A stretch of 64,000 nt of DNA from Epsilonproteobacteria bacterium tcs-49 (GTDB lineage: Bacteria > Campylobacterota > Campylobacteria > Campylobacterales > Sulfurovaceae), in assembly GCA_002049495.1 (NCBI GenBank), contig LLYS01000006.1, positions 1 to 64,000 on the forward strand, given 5' to 3'. A model generated the notes under the pieces. The model was not told the DNA's origin. It searched no databases and was given only the letters and a program-made list of their open reading frames with translations. Positions 50,351 through 62,867 of the stretch are shown here, one piece after another (position 1 is the stretch's first letter; each line of letters begins with the position of its first letter). The position numbers and the translations under genes were made by a program.

Positions 50351-51535
50351 GTGTCCAACGTCGTCACCGTCAGCGAACTCAACGAACAGGTCAAATCCCT
50401 CATGGAAGCCACCTTTACCCACATCATGGTCGAAGGGGAGATCGGGCGGGTGACGTACCACGCCAGCGGGCATGTGTATTTCAACATCAAAGATCAAAAC
50501 AGCTCTTTAAAATGCGTCATGTTCCGCTCCAACGCCGCGCGGCTGAAGTTTCGTCTGGAGCAGGGGCAGCATATCATCATCAGCGGCTCCTTGGGCGTGT
50601 ACAAACCCCGGGGCGAATACCAACTCTACGCGGTCAATATCGAACCCTACGGCGCCGGGGCACTTGCCGTGGCGTATGAACAGCTCAAAGCCAAGCTCAA
50701 AGCAGCGGGGTATTTTGAGGATAAAAAGCCCATCCCCAAACATATCTCCCATATCGCCATCGTCACCAGCAAAAGCGGGGCGGCGATCGCGGATATGTTC
50801 AAAGTGATCGACAAGCGCTGGCCGCTGCTGAAAGTCACGCTGATCGATACGCTGGTCCAAGGCGAAAACAGCGCCGCTCAGATCGCGCGCCACATCGCCT
50901 ACGCTGACACCCTGGGCGCGGACGTCATCGTCGCCGGGCGCGGCGGGGGCAGCATCGAGGATCTGTGGGGCTTTAACGAAGAGGCGGTAGCCGAAGCGAT
51001 CCATCGGGCAAAAACCCCCGTCGTCAGCGCCGTGGGGCATGAAGTGGATACGCTCATCAGCGACTTTGTGGCTGATCTGCGCGCGCCCACGCCCAGCGCG
51101 GCGATGGAGATGATTTTGCCCGATAAAAACGAAGTGCTGTTTGGCATAGATGAGTTGATGACGCGCTATAAGCGGGCGATGGAGCATAAGCTTTCGCAGA
51201 TGCAAACGCAGTGCGAGAGCCTGCGGGGCGAATTTGAGCGCTACTTTCCCGCCAGAAAACTGCAGCTGCAGCTAGAACAGATCACCTCTTTGCGCCAAAC
51301 CTTTGGCAGAAACATCCGCTACAAGCTCCAAACCCAGCAAAGCAGGCTTGATGAGCTGCGTGAGCGCTACAGGCTCGCCGATCCGAGCACGAAAGTACCC
51401 GCACACAGCGCTTTTATCGTCAAAGGGGAGAAAAAAAGCTCCCTTGCACAGATCAAAGAGGGCGAAACCTTCCGCCTGGAGGATGCCACGACGGCGATCG
51501 AGGCGAAAGCTTTGAAAAAGGTAAAACTTTCTTAG
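50351..51535 (+). CDS. xseA: Exodeoxyribonuclease VII large subunit
   Basis: The 394-aa catalytic subunit of ExoVII degrades single-stranded DNA. It has the N-terminal OB fold ([42 protein letters not shown]), the catalytic core ([62 protein letters not shown]-like) and a coiled-coil tail. I start at the GTG at 50351 after AAAGGATACCC rather than the ATG at 50321. Confidence 0.93.
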   Translation: [394 protein letters not shown]

Positions 51536-51592
51536 TAACTTGTCTGTAACCGTCTTTGCGTACAATACGTTACCCGTGCGCAAAGGATAGCA

Positions 51593-51712
51593 ATGGTATA
51601 TATCTACAAATGTCTTGATTGCGGCTTTGGATGGAGCGAGGTCGATACCGACGAAACCATCTGTCCGGGCTGCAAAAGCGACAACATCGTCGTGGTAAAA
51701 TCCTCCAAATAG
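51593..51712 (+). CDS. Small zinc-ribbon protein
   Basis: The 39-aa product, below the ORF-track cutoff, follows AAAGGATAGCA. It carries CLDCGFGWSEVDTDETICPGCKSDN, two CxxC knuckles like a minimal rubredoxin or zinc ribbon. Function unknown. Confidence 0.65.
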   Translation: MVYIYKCLDCGFGWSEVDTDETICPGCKSDNIVVVKSSK

Positions 51713-51722
51713 GAGGTTTTAC
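51695..51722. terminator. Bidirectional terminator between the zinc-ribbon gene and the REC-domain gene
   Basis: GTAAAATCCTCC and GGAGGTTTTAC form an 11-12-bp stem flanked by A and T runs, between two convergent genes. Confidence 0.7.
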
Positions 51723-51725
51723 CCT

Positions 51726-53768
51726 TTACAGCAGCTTCTCCACCTGTGCGCATAACGCTTTTTGATCCAGGTATTTGGGCCGGTATAGGTAGTTTTTGAC
51801 GTTTGTGTGAAACATTCCGTCCTCTATGGCTTGGAGCATGACCGACTTGGCTTTGGAACGAAACAGCAGTAAAAACTCCGTATCTTTGTAGCGCTCTTTC
51901 AGCAGCGGCAACTCTTTGCGCAAACCCTTCATCTGGTAATCGAGTATGATCAGATCCAAAGGTTGCTTCTCTCCGCTTAAAAGTTTGCTGCAGTGCGTAT
52001 ACCCTTTGACCTGCAGCTCCCTGTTGTGGTTTTCAATATTTTGTTTGATCTGTTCGAGTTCGTTGAGGCTTTCGGCGACGACGGTGATCATCTTTCGGGT
52101 GCGGTTTTGAAGCAGTTGCAAAATCTCCAGCAGCTCTTTGTACAGAGGGTTTTCCTGGGTGAGCTCCCCGTGTTTGAGGTAGTATTTCAAAAAGCCGTGG
52201 GCACTGAGGGGTTGGGCGACTTTCTTTTTTACAAAATGGCTGTAGATCGTAGAGGAGGTGCCGGCCGTACTCCACAGCAGCTTGTCAAAGCGGTAGCACT
52301 TGTGGTGCAAAATCGCCTGCAGGTCCTTTTTGTACTGCTTTCTTGTGGAATTGAATGTTAATTCGAATTTGTCGTGGTGGAGGCTTTTGTAATCGGCCAT
52401 TAAAAGGTTGTTTTTCTCAATCGCCTGCTCCACTTGTCGGCATTTGCTTTGCAGCGCCTGATACTCCCGCTGCAGTTTTTCGTAGCCTTTGGAGTTTTCC
52501 TTGCCCTTTTGCTTCTGCAGCATCGCTTTGTACTTTTGCAGTTTTGTGGCGGCACTTTGCAGATAATCACTGTATTTTTGGGTTTTTTCAAAAAGCTGTT
52601 TGTAATCTTTCTGTTTGTCCAAAAAGATCGTCTCAAAGAGTTCCCGCCGCTGTTTTTGGGAACTGACCGCCAGGGAGCGGTAGCGTTTCTCCAACTCTAA
52701 AATCTCCTGTTGCAGCGCTTGCAGTTCGCGGGTGGAGATGCCGGGGTCGAGTTTGCGGAGGTAGTTGAAACTCAGCTCCAAAAACTCTTTGAAGATGAAG
52801 TAATCGAGCTTTTTATTACTGTTGATCAGCTGCATATTGCTTTCTATCAATTCGTTAAATCCCGTAAAGTAGCTGGTGACGCAATCTTTGACGCTCATGC
52901 GCGTATCGACCTTCTTGCCCGTTTCCACGTGCTGGGCGTCGATCCCTTCGCTTTGTTCGGACTGGATGCTGCGTTTGCTTTGGGGGTCAAGCTTGTTCAA
53001 GATGGGGATGATGACGCTGTTTAAATCGTTTTGCTTAAAGGGTTTTTCGATCACTTGGACATTGTCGTAGCGGTGGGAGATTTGGCTCAATCCCTTGATA
53101 TCGTTTGACATCATCACCACTTCAAAGTTTTCCAGCATCATCGCCTTATCCAGCTGGGTGACAAAATCGATACCGTCCATGACGGGCATGTGGATATCCA
53201 CAAAAAGCAGTTTGAGCGTATCCATATGTTCGGTGACGTACTCCAGGGCTTTCTTGCCGTTGGAAGCTTCGTGAAACTTTTCACACCCCACGGCACCGAG
53301 CTGCTTTTGCAAAATCTTGCGCATGGTGATGCTGTCATCGACGATAAGGATCTCTTCGCTAAAGCTGTTGTGCTGCACCTGCCGTTTGCTCTCCACCAGT
53401 TCCAGCAAAGGGATCAGGATCGCTTCTCGCTCCTCCTGTTTGAAGGGTTTGGGGATAACGCCGGTGACGTTGAGTTCATCGATGAAACTTTGCTCCAGGT
53501 TCAAAATCTCCGTGGAGGAGAGGATGACGCTGTATTTTTCATACAAGCCCTTTTCGCGCAGGGCTTTGATCAATTCCAAGCCGCCCATGACGGGCATATT
53601 GATATCTAAAAAGATGCAATCTATCGGCGTATCGCCCTTTTCGATCATATCCAAGGCTTCCTTGCCGTTGCCGGCTTCGTAAAAGTTGTGTTTTCCAAGG
53701 GAGGAGATAGCGTTTTGCAGCACTTTACGCATGGTCAGGCTATCATCGACGAGAAGAATGTTCAGCAT
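51726..53768 (-). CDS. Multi-receiver response regulator with coiled-coil core
   Basis: The 680-aa protein has two receiver domains: REC1 (1-125: LLVDDSLTMRK, FLDINMPVMGG, KPF) and REC2 (about 140-265: LIVDDSITMRK, FVDIHMPVMDG, KPF). A long helical/coiled-coil middle follows, then a degenerate third receiver-like C-terminus (LIILDYQMKGLRKELPLL...). There is no recognisable output domain. It probably acts in a phosphorelay or as a scaffold in chemotaxis-like signalling. Confidence 0.8.
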   Translation of the reverse strand: MLNILLVDDSLTMRKVLQNAISSLGKHNFYEAGNGKEALDMIEKGDTPIDCIFLDINMPVMGGLELIKALREKGLYEKYSVILSSTEILNLEQSFIDELNVTGVIPKPFKQEEREAILIPLLELVESKRQVQHNSFSEEILIVDDSITMRKILQKQLGAVGCEKFHEASNGKKALEYVTEHMDTLKLLFVDIHMPVMDGIDFVTQLDKAMMLENFEVVMMSNDIKGLSQISHRYDNVQVIEKPFKQNDLNSVIIPILNKLDPQSKRSIQSEQSEGIDAQHVETGKKVDTRMSVKDCVTSYFTGFNELIESNMQLINSNKKLDYFIFKEFLELSFNYLRKLDPGISTRELQALQQEILELEKRYRSLAVSSQKQRRELFETIFLDKQKDYKQLFEKTQKYSDYLQSAATKLQKYKAMLQKQKGKENSKGYEKLQREYQALQSKCRQVEQAIEKNNLLMADYKSLHHDKFELTFNSTRKQYKKDLQAILHHKCYRFDKLLWSTAGTSSTIYSHFVKKKVAQPLSAHGFLKYYLKHGELTQENPLYKELLEILQLLQNRTRKMITVVAESLNELEQIKQNIENHNRELQVKGYTHCSKLLSGEKQPLDLIILDYQMKGLRKELPLLKERYKDTEFLLLFRSKAKSVMLQAIEDGMFHTNVKNYLYRPKYLDQKALCAQVEKLL

Positions 53769-53893
53769 AATATTTTTTTATAAAACCCTATTTACATATT
53801 TTATTTTCGGTAATGTTAGCAAAGCAAAGTCTCATGAGTGTCTCACGGGGTCCTTACTTTTTAATAAAGATTAAAGTATAGCTTGGGGGAGTG

Positions 53894-54505
53894 TCAAATT
53901 TGTGTAGAAAGGGGGTCGGTTTCGTTATTTTCGGAGGGTTCATTACCGTCGGTAACAACTTGCCGCTTGGCGTCGGAATCGCCGGTTTTATTTTCCTGCT
54001 TTACCGCTTCTTGCTGGGCGCGCATCTCCAGCATCATCGCCGTCGCGGCGACTTTAAAATCGGTGGGGCTGGGATTTGCAGGAGCCATGGCGGCGGATTT
54101 GACTTGGCGCATCTTTTCGGCGGTGGCTTCGGGGGAACCCTCGGAACCAAGATCGATGGGGACCTCTCCGCCTATGGCGTACATTCTGCCGTCAGGACCC
54201 TTTTGGTACGTGTAGTTTGCCCCGCCGCTGACCACGCCGGCACCCGCGGCAACGTGGGCCGCCTCATGGGCGCGTACCTCCGCGTCTCTGGCTTTGAGTT
54301 CGTTGACCATTTCGCGAAGGGCGGGATCGTCGAGATAGGAGGATTGCGACGAATTTTTTGTTTCCTTTTCCTTCTCGCCGTTTTGAAGCGGTGCCGCAGG
54401 GGTACCTTCCTTTGGCTCCTGATCACCCGATACGCGGTTTTGTACGGGGGCGGGCTGTATCGATTGCAAAGGTGTTGTTACTGCGTTAAAACTCCCGATT
54501 TGCAT
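53894..54505 (-). CDS. CJM1_0395-type putative metalloprotease (SprA-related)
   Basis: The 203-aa product contains RAHEAAHVAAGAGVVSGGANYTYQKGPDGRMYAIGGEVPIDL, with the zinc-binding HEAAH of the SprA-related family common in Campylobacterota. The rest is low-complexity. Substrate unknown. Confidence 0.8.
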   Translation of the reverse strand: MQIGSFNAVTTPLQSIQPAPVQNRVSGDQEPKEGTPAAPLQNGEKEKETKNSSQSSYLDDPALREMVNELKARDAEVRAHEAAHVAAGAGVVSGGANYTYQKGPDGRMYAIGGEVPIDLGSEGSPEATAEKMRQVKSAAMAPANPSPTDFKVAATAMMLEMRAQQEAVKQENKTGDSDAKRQVVTDGNEPSENNETDPLSTQI

Positions 54506-54553
54506 CTTTACTCCATAGATTTTCAGATATTATCATTATAGCATATCTCCTTG

Positions 54554-54592
54554 GTTAACCACCCGTTAACCCTGTATTTACTCCGAGTTAAC
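54554..54592. promoter_or_regulatory. Three phased GTTAAC sites upstream of htrA
   Basis: GTTAACC at 54554 and 54565 and GTTAAC at 54587 are spaced 11 and 22 bp, on one face of the helix. This spacing is typical of OmpR-family regulators, and one is encoded two genes downstream. Confidence 0.5.
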
Positions 54593-54643
54593 GCAGGGGT
54601 GTTATACTTTCAATAACACTCAAAAAAAAGTGAGGTAACGGGA

Positions 54644-56056
<1,413 letters not shown>

Positions 56057-56061
56057 TGTAG

Positions 56062-56733
56062 ATGATACAGGTATTGATGATCGAAGATGACTTGGAGTTG
56101 GCAGAGGTGATCACGCGGTATTTGAAAAGTTTCGATATCGAAGTGACCAACACCGACAGTCCCTATATGGGGCTGTCTTTGCTGACGCAAAAGCAGTTCG
56201 ATCTATTGATACTTGATCTGACCCTACCCGAAATGGATGGGTTGGAGGTGATCATCAAGATCCGCGAAACCTCTTCGATCCCCATCATCATCTCCTCAGC
56301 CAGAGATGATATCCTCGATAAGGTGATGGGGCTTGACCGGGGTGCGGACGATTATCTGCCCAAGCCCTACGACCCCAGAGAGCTTGAGGCCAGAATCAAG
56401 TCGGTATTGCGACGAAAAAGCGATAGCAACGAGAACAAACCGGTTCATGAAAACATTCTTTTTGAAGTAGACAATAGCACTATTCGGTTCCGGGGCAAAA
56501 CCCTGGAGCTGACCTTGGCGGAGTTTGATATCCTCAAACTTCTTATCGATCGGAAAAACGCGGCGGTTTCGCGAGAAGAGTTTATCTACGCGAGTGATCA
56601 TATCGATGATAGCAGCAGTTTGAAAAATATCGACGTGATCATTTCGCGCCTACGCAGTAAGCTTGCAGCCGTCGATGAAGACAGACAGTATATAAAATCC
56701 GTTCGCGGAGTGGGGTACGGGCTTTTTGTATAG
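56062..56733 (+). CDS. OmpR-family response regulator (CprR-like)
   Basis: The 223-aa regulator has a receiver (MIEDDLELAEV, LLILDLTLPEMDG with the phospho-acceptor Asp, KPYDPRELEARI) and a winged-helix output domain (LTLAEFDILKLLIDRKNAAVSREEFI..., VRGVGYGLFV). It starts five bases after htrA and probably controls the envelope-stress response including htrA. Confidence 0.9.
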   Translation: MIQVLMIEDDLELAEVITRYLKSFDIEVTNTDSPYMGLSLLTQKQFDLLILDLTLPEMDGLEVIIKIRETSSIPIIISSARDDILDKVMGLDRGADDYLPKPYDPRELEARIKSVLRRKSDSNENKPVHENILFEVDNSTIRFRGKTLELTLAEFDILKLLIDRKNAAVSREEFIYASDHIDDSSSLKNIDVIISRLRSKLAAVDEDRQYIKSVRGVGYGLFV

Positions 56734-56745
56734 AGGCAGCACTAT

Positions 56746-57951
56746 ATGAAAAATACCTCCATCACGACCTTTGTTCATATCTCCTTTCTTTTAGCGTTCG
56801 TGGTGATGATCACGGCGTTTGTTCTGTTTATCCAGTATGACAAAAAGCATTTCTCCTTGGAGCAGAAAAAACGCTACCAGCTCATCGCGAACGGATTTTT
56901 ATCGGGCTTTCAATTCTTTCCCAGTCAAAAGGATTTGGAACAGTTCTACGAAAAGTACAAAGTCACGCCCGTAAAGCAGCGTGAATTGAAGCTGGCGATT
57001 TTGAATCACGCCGAAACCATCTATTTTAAAGAGAGCTTTTCCAGCCGTATACGGGTCTTTTTGCACCGGGGGAACTACTATATCTATATCCAGGAGGTCG
57101 GGTACAACCTGATGCTCAAAGATAGAAAACCCAAATCCTACAATATGCAGATCGCCTATGGATTGTTTTTCGCTTTGGTGGGTATATTTTTACTGCTTTA
57201 TATCGCTATTTTACGTAAATTTATGCCGCTTAAAGAGTTGCATAAGAAGATTGAGCGCGTGGGTGCGGGGCAGACGCAGCTGCAGCTGGCGCTTGAAGGT
57301 GGCGACGAGATCGCGAAGATTTCGCAAAGCTTTGAAAAAGCGATGCAAAATATCAACTCCCTCATAACGTCAAAAAATCTTTTTATGCAAAATTTTATGC
57401 ATGAGCTCAAAACCCCCATCGCCAAGGGTAAGATCGCTGTGGCGATGCTAAAGCCAAGCCGGGATAAAGAGCTGCTGGAGCGGGTTTTTGACCGGATGGA
57501 TCGCATCATCAAAGAGATCGCCACGCTGGAAAAAGCCAAAACGGCACGGTTGCAGCCTGTAAAACTGTATTTTAACGATGTTTTGGAACACGCACGCGAA
57601 CTGCTGCTTGAAAGCGGAGAGTGTACCGTCGAGAGTGAAGATTTTATCTTGCAAGGGGATAGGGAGTTGCTGGCGATTGTTTTGAAAAACCTCCTTGACA
57701 ACGCGATCAAACACGGCAGCGATGTATCTATCAGGGCAAAAGGGGGCAGGGTGGAAATCTGTTCGAAAGGGGAAAAGCTGCAAGAGGAGCTAAGCTACTA
57801 CACCGAAGCGTTTGTCAAAGACCGCAACTCCAAAGGGCTGGGGTTGGGACTCTATCTCAGCGATACGATTTTAAAGCTGCACGGCAGCGCTTTAAGCTAC
57901 CGCTACAAAGAGGGAAAAAACTGCTTTTATTTCACTCTGCCGTCTGCTTAG
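56746..57951 (+). CDS. Sensor histidine kinase (CprS-like)
   Basis: The 401-aa kinase has two TM helices (about 10-28 and 131-153) around a short periplasmic sensor, a HAMP region, the H-box FMHELKTPIAKGKIAVAML, and the ATPase boxes LLDNAIKHGS and SKGLGLGLYLS. It is the partner of the regulator 12 bp upstream. Confidence 0.9.
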   Translation: MKNTSITTFVHISFLLAFVVMITAFVLFIQYDKKHFSLEQKKRYQLIANGFLSGFQFFPSQKDLEQFYEKYKVTPVKQRELKLAILNHAETIYFKESFSSRIRVFLHRGNYYIYIQEVGYNLMLKDRKPKSYNMQIAYGLFFALVGIFLLLYIAILRKFMPLKELHKKIERVGAGQTQLQLALEGGDEIAKISQSFEKAMQNINSLITSKNLFMQNFMHELKTPIAKGKIAVAMLKPSRDKELLERVFDRMDRIIKEIATLEKAKTARLQPVKLYFNDVLEHARELLLESGECTVESEDFILQGDRELLAIVLKNLLDNAIKHGSDVSIRAKGGRVEICSKGEKLQEELSYYTEAFVKDRNSKGLGLGLYLSDTILKLHGSALSYRYKEGKNCFYFTLPSA

Positions 57952-59549
57952 AGCTTGCAGCTTAGGGCTTCGTCTACGAGCAGGTCGGCCATAACCTGGG
58001 AGTTGCTGACGACGTGTTTGAGGTTGAAATCCCCAAGCATCTCCTTCTCTTGGAGGTTTTCCACTTTGGCGACGATATCGATTTTTGGATTGATCCCGTG
58101 GATCGTTTCGACGACCATTTTGAGCTTGGGAAAGTTGTCGATGGCAACGATGACGCTGGAAGCTTTTTTGATATCGAGTTTTTCAAGTACGATCTCCTGC
58201 GCTGCGTTGCCGAAGACGATATTTTTCCCCTCTTTTTTTGCCTCTTCGACCAGCTTGATGTCGTGTTCGATGATGATATAGGGCATATGCTGCCGCTCCA
58301 GGCGCCGGACGATGTCTCTACCCGTATGGCCGTAGCCGCACACGATCACGTGGTGGCTGTAGCCCGCGCTTTTGATCTCCACGTCATCGGCACTGAGCTC
58401 CTTGGCAAAAAGGTCGGCCAAAGAGCTGATATGGTTGAGGATAAAGGGCGTAATGATCATAGAAAGTACCACCGTTACGATCAGTACCTGCACTACCGTG
58501 GGATCGAGCAGAGAGTTGGAGTTGGCCAGGGCCAAAACAGCCAGGGAAAATTCACCGATCTGGGAGAGTGCAAGGGCGGTTTTGATCGAAGTCCTGCGCT
58601 GGGAGCTAAAGCGCATGATCGCATAGATCATAAACGCTTTGAGTGTCATGATAGCGATCAAAAAGGCGATGATCTCACCTTTGAACTCCATGATCACGCC
58701 GATATCGATCTGCATCCCGATGGTGATGAAAAAGAGCCCCAAAAGCAGGTCTCTAAAGGGGATCAGATCCGCCTCAATCTGGTGCTTGTACTTGGTCTCT
58801 GCGATCATCATCCCCGCGATAAACGCCCCCAGCGAGTAGGAGAAGCCAAAGGCGTGGGCGATATAGGAGGCGCCGATGACGATGAGCAAAATGGCGCCGA
58901 TATAGATCTCACTGGAGCTTGATACCCATTTTAAAAAGTGTTCGACGAGGTATTTGCCAAGTACAAACAAAATCGCCAAAGCGATCACCGCATCGACCAT
59001 CGTATCGGTCAGCAGCGCCGAAACGCTTTTGTCGGTATTGGTAAAGATCGTAATCATCAGCAAGATGGGGATTACCGCCATATCCTGAAAGAGCAGCACG
59101 CCTAAAGAGCGCTTGCCGAATCCGCTGTTGATCTTGCCGTTTTCATTGAGAATTTTTAAAACGATCGCGGTGGAGGAAAGTGCCAGCGCCGCGCCGACGA
59201 TGATACTGCCTTTGAGGCTCAGATCAAACATATAGTGCGCGATAGCGTAAAACAGCGCGCCGGTGAGGAGCACCTGTAGCAAGCCGTTGACAAACACTTC
59301 CTGTTTCATGCTTTTGAGGTGGTTGAGCGAAAACTCCAGCCCGATGGTAAACATCAAAAACACGATCCCAAACTCCGCTACGTGGGCCAGTTCGCCGTTG
59401 TAACCGCTGCCAAGATCAAAGATGTAAGAGATCGCAAGGCCGGTGAAGATATAGCCGATAATAGTGGGGATGTTGAAGCGCTTGAGCAGCAGGTTCAAAA
59501 GCGTCGCGATACCGATAGCGGCGATGATAATAACGATCAAAGAGTTCAT
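57948..59549 (-). CDS. KefB-type cation/proton antiporter with a TrkA-N domain
   Basis: The 533-aa protein has 11-13 TM helices of the CPA2 family (FLMFTIGLEFSLNHLKSM, LGVLLFQDMAVIPILLM, IGEFSLAVLALAN). A Rossmann TrkA-N domain (HHVIVCGYGHTGRDIVRRLERQ) follows. It exchanges K+ or Na+ for H+, gated by nucleotides. The gene ends 4 nt inside the convergent kinase gene. Confidence 0.88.
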   Translation of the reverse strand: MNSLIVIIIAAIGIATLLNLLLKRFNIPTIIGYIFTGLAISYIFDLGSGYNGELAHVAEFGIVFLMFTIGLEFSLNHLKSMKQEVFVNGLLQVLLTGALFYAIAHYMFDLSLKGSIIVGAALALSSTAIVLKILNENGKINSGFGKRSLGVLLFQDMAVIPILLMITIFTNTDKSVSALLTDTMVDAVIALAILFVLGKYLVEHFLKWVSSSSEIYIGAILLIVIGASYIAHAFGFSYSLGAFIAGMMIAETKYKHQIEADLIPFRDLLLGLFFITIGMQIDIGVIMEFKGEIIAFLIAIMTLKAFMIYAIMRFSSQRRTSIKTALALSQIGEFSLAVLALANSNSLLDPTVVQVLIVTVVLSMIITPFILNHISSLADLFAKELSADDVEIKSAGYSHHVIVCGYGHTGRDIVRRLERQHMPYIIIEHDIKLVEEAKKEGKNIVFGNAAQEIVLEKLDIKKASSVIVAIDNFPKLKMVVETIHGINPKIDIVAKVENLQEKEMLGDFNLKHVVSNSQVMADLLVDEALSCKL

Positions 59550-59550
59550 C

Positions 59551-59754
59551 TCAACCTCCGCCTACGAAGTTCAACATCTCGATGGTGTCACCCTCTTTGG
59601 GGATATAGGTGTTCCAATCCTCTTTTTTGACAACCTCCATATTGACAGCGAGTGCCATCACCTTTTCGCCCACTTGCAGCTGCTCTATCAGCGTTTGCAG
59701 CGTTGCTGTATCATCGATAGTTTTTTCGATCCCATTGATAGTGACCTGTTTCAT
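59551..59754 (-). CDS. thiS: Sulfur carrier protein ThiS
   Basis: The 67-aa ubiquitin-like protein ends in FVGGG, the thiocarboxylated tail of ThiS, and starts MKQVTINGIEKTIDDTATLQTLIEQL. It donates sulfur for the thiazole of thiamine. It overlaps the methyltransferase gene upstream (ATGA). Confidence 0.82.
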   Translation of the reverse strand: MKQVTINGIEKTIDDTATLQTLIEQLQVGEKVMALAVNMEVVKKEDWNTYIPKEGDTIEMLNFVGGG

Positions 59755-60755
59755 TGTTTGTCCTTTTTTACCTGCATCATTTTAAAGCGTTCCCCCATCA
59801 TTGTGGGTTCAATGAGGGTTTTAATCCTGTTGAGTTGGCGCAGATACTGTTGCTGTGTGGATACTTTAGCATAGCTTTGTAAAATATCCATTAAACCAAA
59901 CTCCACCAGTGCGCTGTTTTGGTTGGCAAATGTTACGATTTGAAAACCCGCGTCTTCAAAAGCGCCCATCAGATGGCCGAAGTGCACATCCATCGTGATG
60001 TCGCTTTGTTTGTACAGTTTTATGATATCCAGGCCGTTTTCAAAGAAGGGAAATACTTCGTGATCTTTGTAGATGCGCACGGAAAAGTCGTTTCGCGGGT
60101 GCTTTTCGCCGTAATCGAAGGTGATAAACTCCACGTGCTTGGCGGTGCGAAACATCGTCTGTGCAAATACTTCAAAGCCCACGGCCACTTCGCCCTTTTC
60201 GATGCCGTAGCGCTTGGCGGTGGCTTTGAGCGCTTCATCGTCGTTGTCGATCCAGCGGTGGTGCAGGGTGTCTTCGTCGATCACGGCGATCTTGTTGTCA
60301 TAGACCAGTTCGCAGGCAAAGGCGTCAAAGATTTCGTTGGCGACGTAGAAAGCGTTGGTGACGCTGATCTCGCTTAAGTCGCTGTAGTGGGTAATCTGTA
60401 TATCATTTCCGAAGCGCTCTTTGATATACTCCTTTTGCATCTTTTGCACCTTGGGCTGGCGCTCGACGATGGCAAAATCCATACTTTCCATCAGGGATGG
60501 ATCGCAGGTATAAAGCCACTGGATCATGTCGCACAGCAGATACCCCTGATGGGCCCCGATCTCGATAAGCGTAACGTCCGTTGGTGTGGATCCCGCCTTG
60601 ATCTGCTTGTAGATCTGGTTGGCGATGGAGGCTCCAAAGAAGTTGGTCGCCGAAACGGCGGTGTAGAAATCCCCCTCTTTGCCAATGGTTTTGAAGTTTT
60701 CATAGTAGCCGTCCCTGCCGTAGAGCCAGCTGTCGAAAAATTCGCTAAAGCGCAT
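59751..60755 (-). CDS. MidA/NDUFAF7-like SAM-dependent methyltransferase
   Basis: The 334-aa product has the DUF185 features: RFSEFFDSWLYGRDGYYENFKTIGKEGDFYTAVSATNFFGASIANQI, the SAM-binding TLIEIGAHQGYLLCDMI and NAFYVANEIFDAFACELVY. Homologues methylate an arginine of complex I; the bacterial substrate is less clear. Confidence 0.82.
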   Translation of the reverse strand: MRFSEFFDSWLYGRDGYYENFKTIGKEGDFYTAVSATNFFGASIANQIYKQIKAGSTPTDVTLIEIGAHQGYLLCDMIQWLYTCDPSLMESMDFAIVERQPKVQKMQKEYIKERFGNDIQITHYSDLSEISVTNAFYVANEIFDAFACELVYDNKIAVIDEDTLHHRWIDNDDEALKATAKRYGIEKGEVAVGFEVFAQTMFRTAKHVEFITFDYGEKHPRNDFSVRIYKDHEVFPFFENGLDIIKLYKQSDITMDVHFGHLMGAFEDAGFQIVTFANQNSALVEFGLMDILQSYAKVSTQQQYLRQLNRIKTLIEPTMMGERFKMMQVKKDKQ

Positions 60756-60825
60756 AAAGAGCCTTTTTTAAATGCAATTATACAGTAATTAGAGTGTATA
60801 AAAATATGATGTTTTATACAACCGG

Positions 60826-61398
60826 TAATGTTGGCAACAGTTTGTGTCGGTTCAAGCATTCTGAATTGTATCATTGTACGCCTTGATCTGATGTTTCAAT
60901 ACAACAGTTTGTGTCGGTTCAAGTATGATCTTCAAAACCACAAAAGCTATGTTAAGTCGGTTTCAATACAACAGTTTGTGTCGGTTCAAGGTGAAACTGC
61001 CTAAAAAATCGGCAAGCTCATCATTGTTACTCAGTTTCAATACAACAGTTTGTGTCGGTTCAAGTAAACGGGGGTAACGGCGAATGAACGAACGAACAAG
61101 GTTTCAATACAACAGTTTGTGTCGGTTCAAGGCAGTAAGCTCGATTGAGTTTACCAAGCTCCAGATCGTTTCAATACAACAGTTTGTGTCGGTTCAAGCG
61201 ACGACTTCGGCAATGTGCACGACCTTTTCCTGTGGTTTCAATACAACAGTTTGTGTCGGTTCAAGAAACCCGCAAATAGCACCAAAAATAGACCCGAACA
61301 GTTTCAATACAACAGTTTGTGTCGGTTCAAGCTAATGTTTGGATCTCTTAAGCAATCGTTACTAATCGTTTCAATACAACAGTTTGTGTCGGTTCAAG
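60826..61398 (-). CRISPR. CRISPR array 3 (8 full repeats plus a degenerate terminal repeat)
   Basis: The 31-nt repeat begins GTTTCAATACAACAGTTTGT and ends CGGTTCAAG; on the transcribed minus strand it ends TATTGAAAC. Full repeats start at 60893, 60960, 61034, 61101, 61168, 61235, 61301 and 61368. A degenerate copy ends at 60856. Spacers are 35-36 nt with one of 43 nt. The degenerate end lies away from the cas genes, placing the leader at 61399-61552. Confidence 0.96.
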
Positions 61399-61552
61399 TA
61401 TGATGATTTAGGGCTTCAAAGGTACCTAAACCCCAAAATACAGGCATTTTTCCAACCGTTTGTAAATTTAACAATGGGTTGTCAAAGAACCTGTTTATAC
61501 TTCGTATTATAGCCTTTTGCGGCTAAAAGGTCAAAACAGCGGTTGGAAAATA
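61399..61552 (-). promoter_or_regulatory. Leader of array 3
   Basis: This AT-rich region lies between the array and the cas2 stop. It holds a perfect 11-bp inverted repeat, TTTTCCAACCG (61448-61458) and CGGTTGGAAAA (61540-61550), and a smaller hairpin TAGCC/GGCTA. The layout parallels the inverted repeats in the leaders of arrays 1 and 2. Confidence 0.6.
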
Positions 61553-62859
<1,307 letters not shown>

Positions 62860-62867
62860 GACGTCTC

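Noticed and set aside
60826-61398. Spacers matching the prophage or other parts of the window
   Set aside because: Reading the spacers by eye against the window gave no convincing match. A real search against phage databases would be needed.
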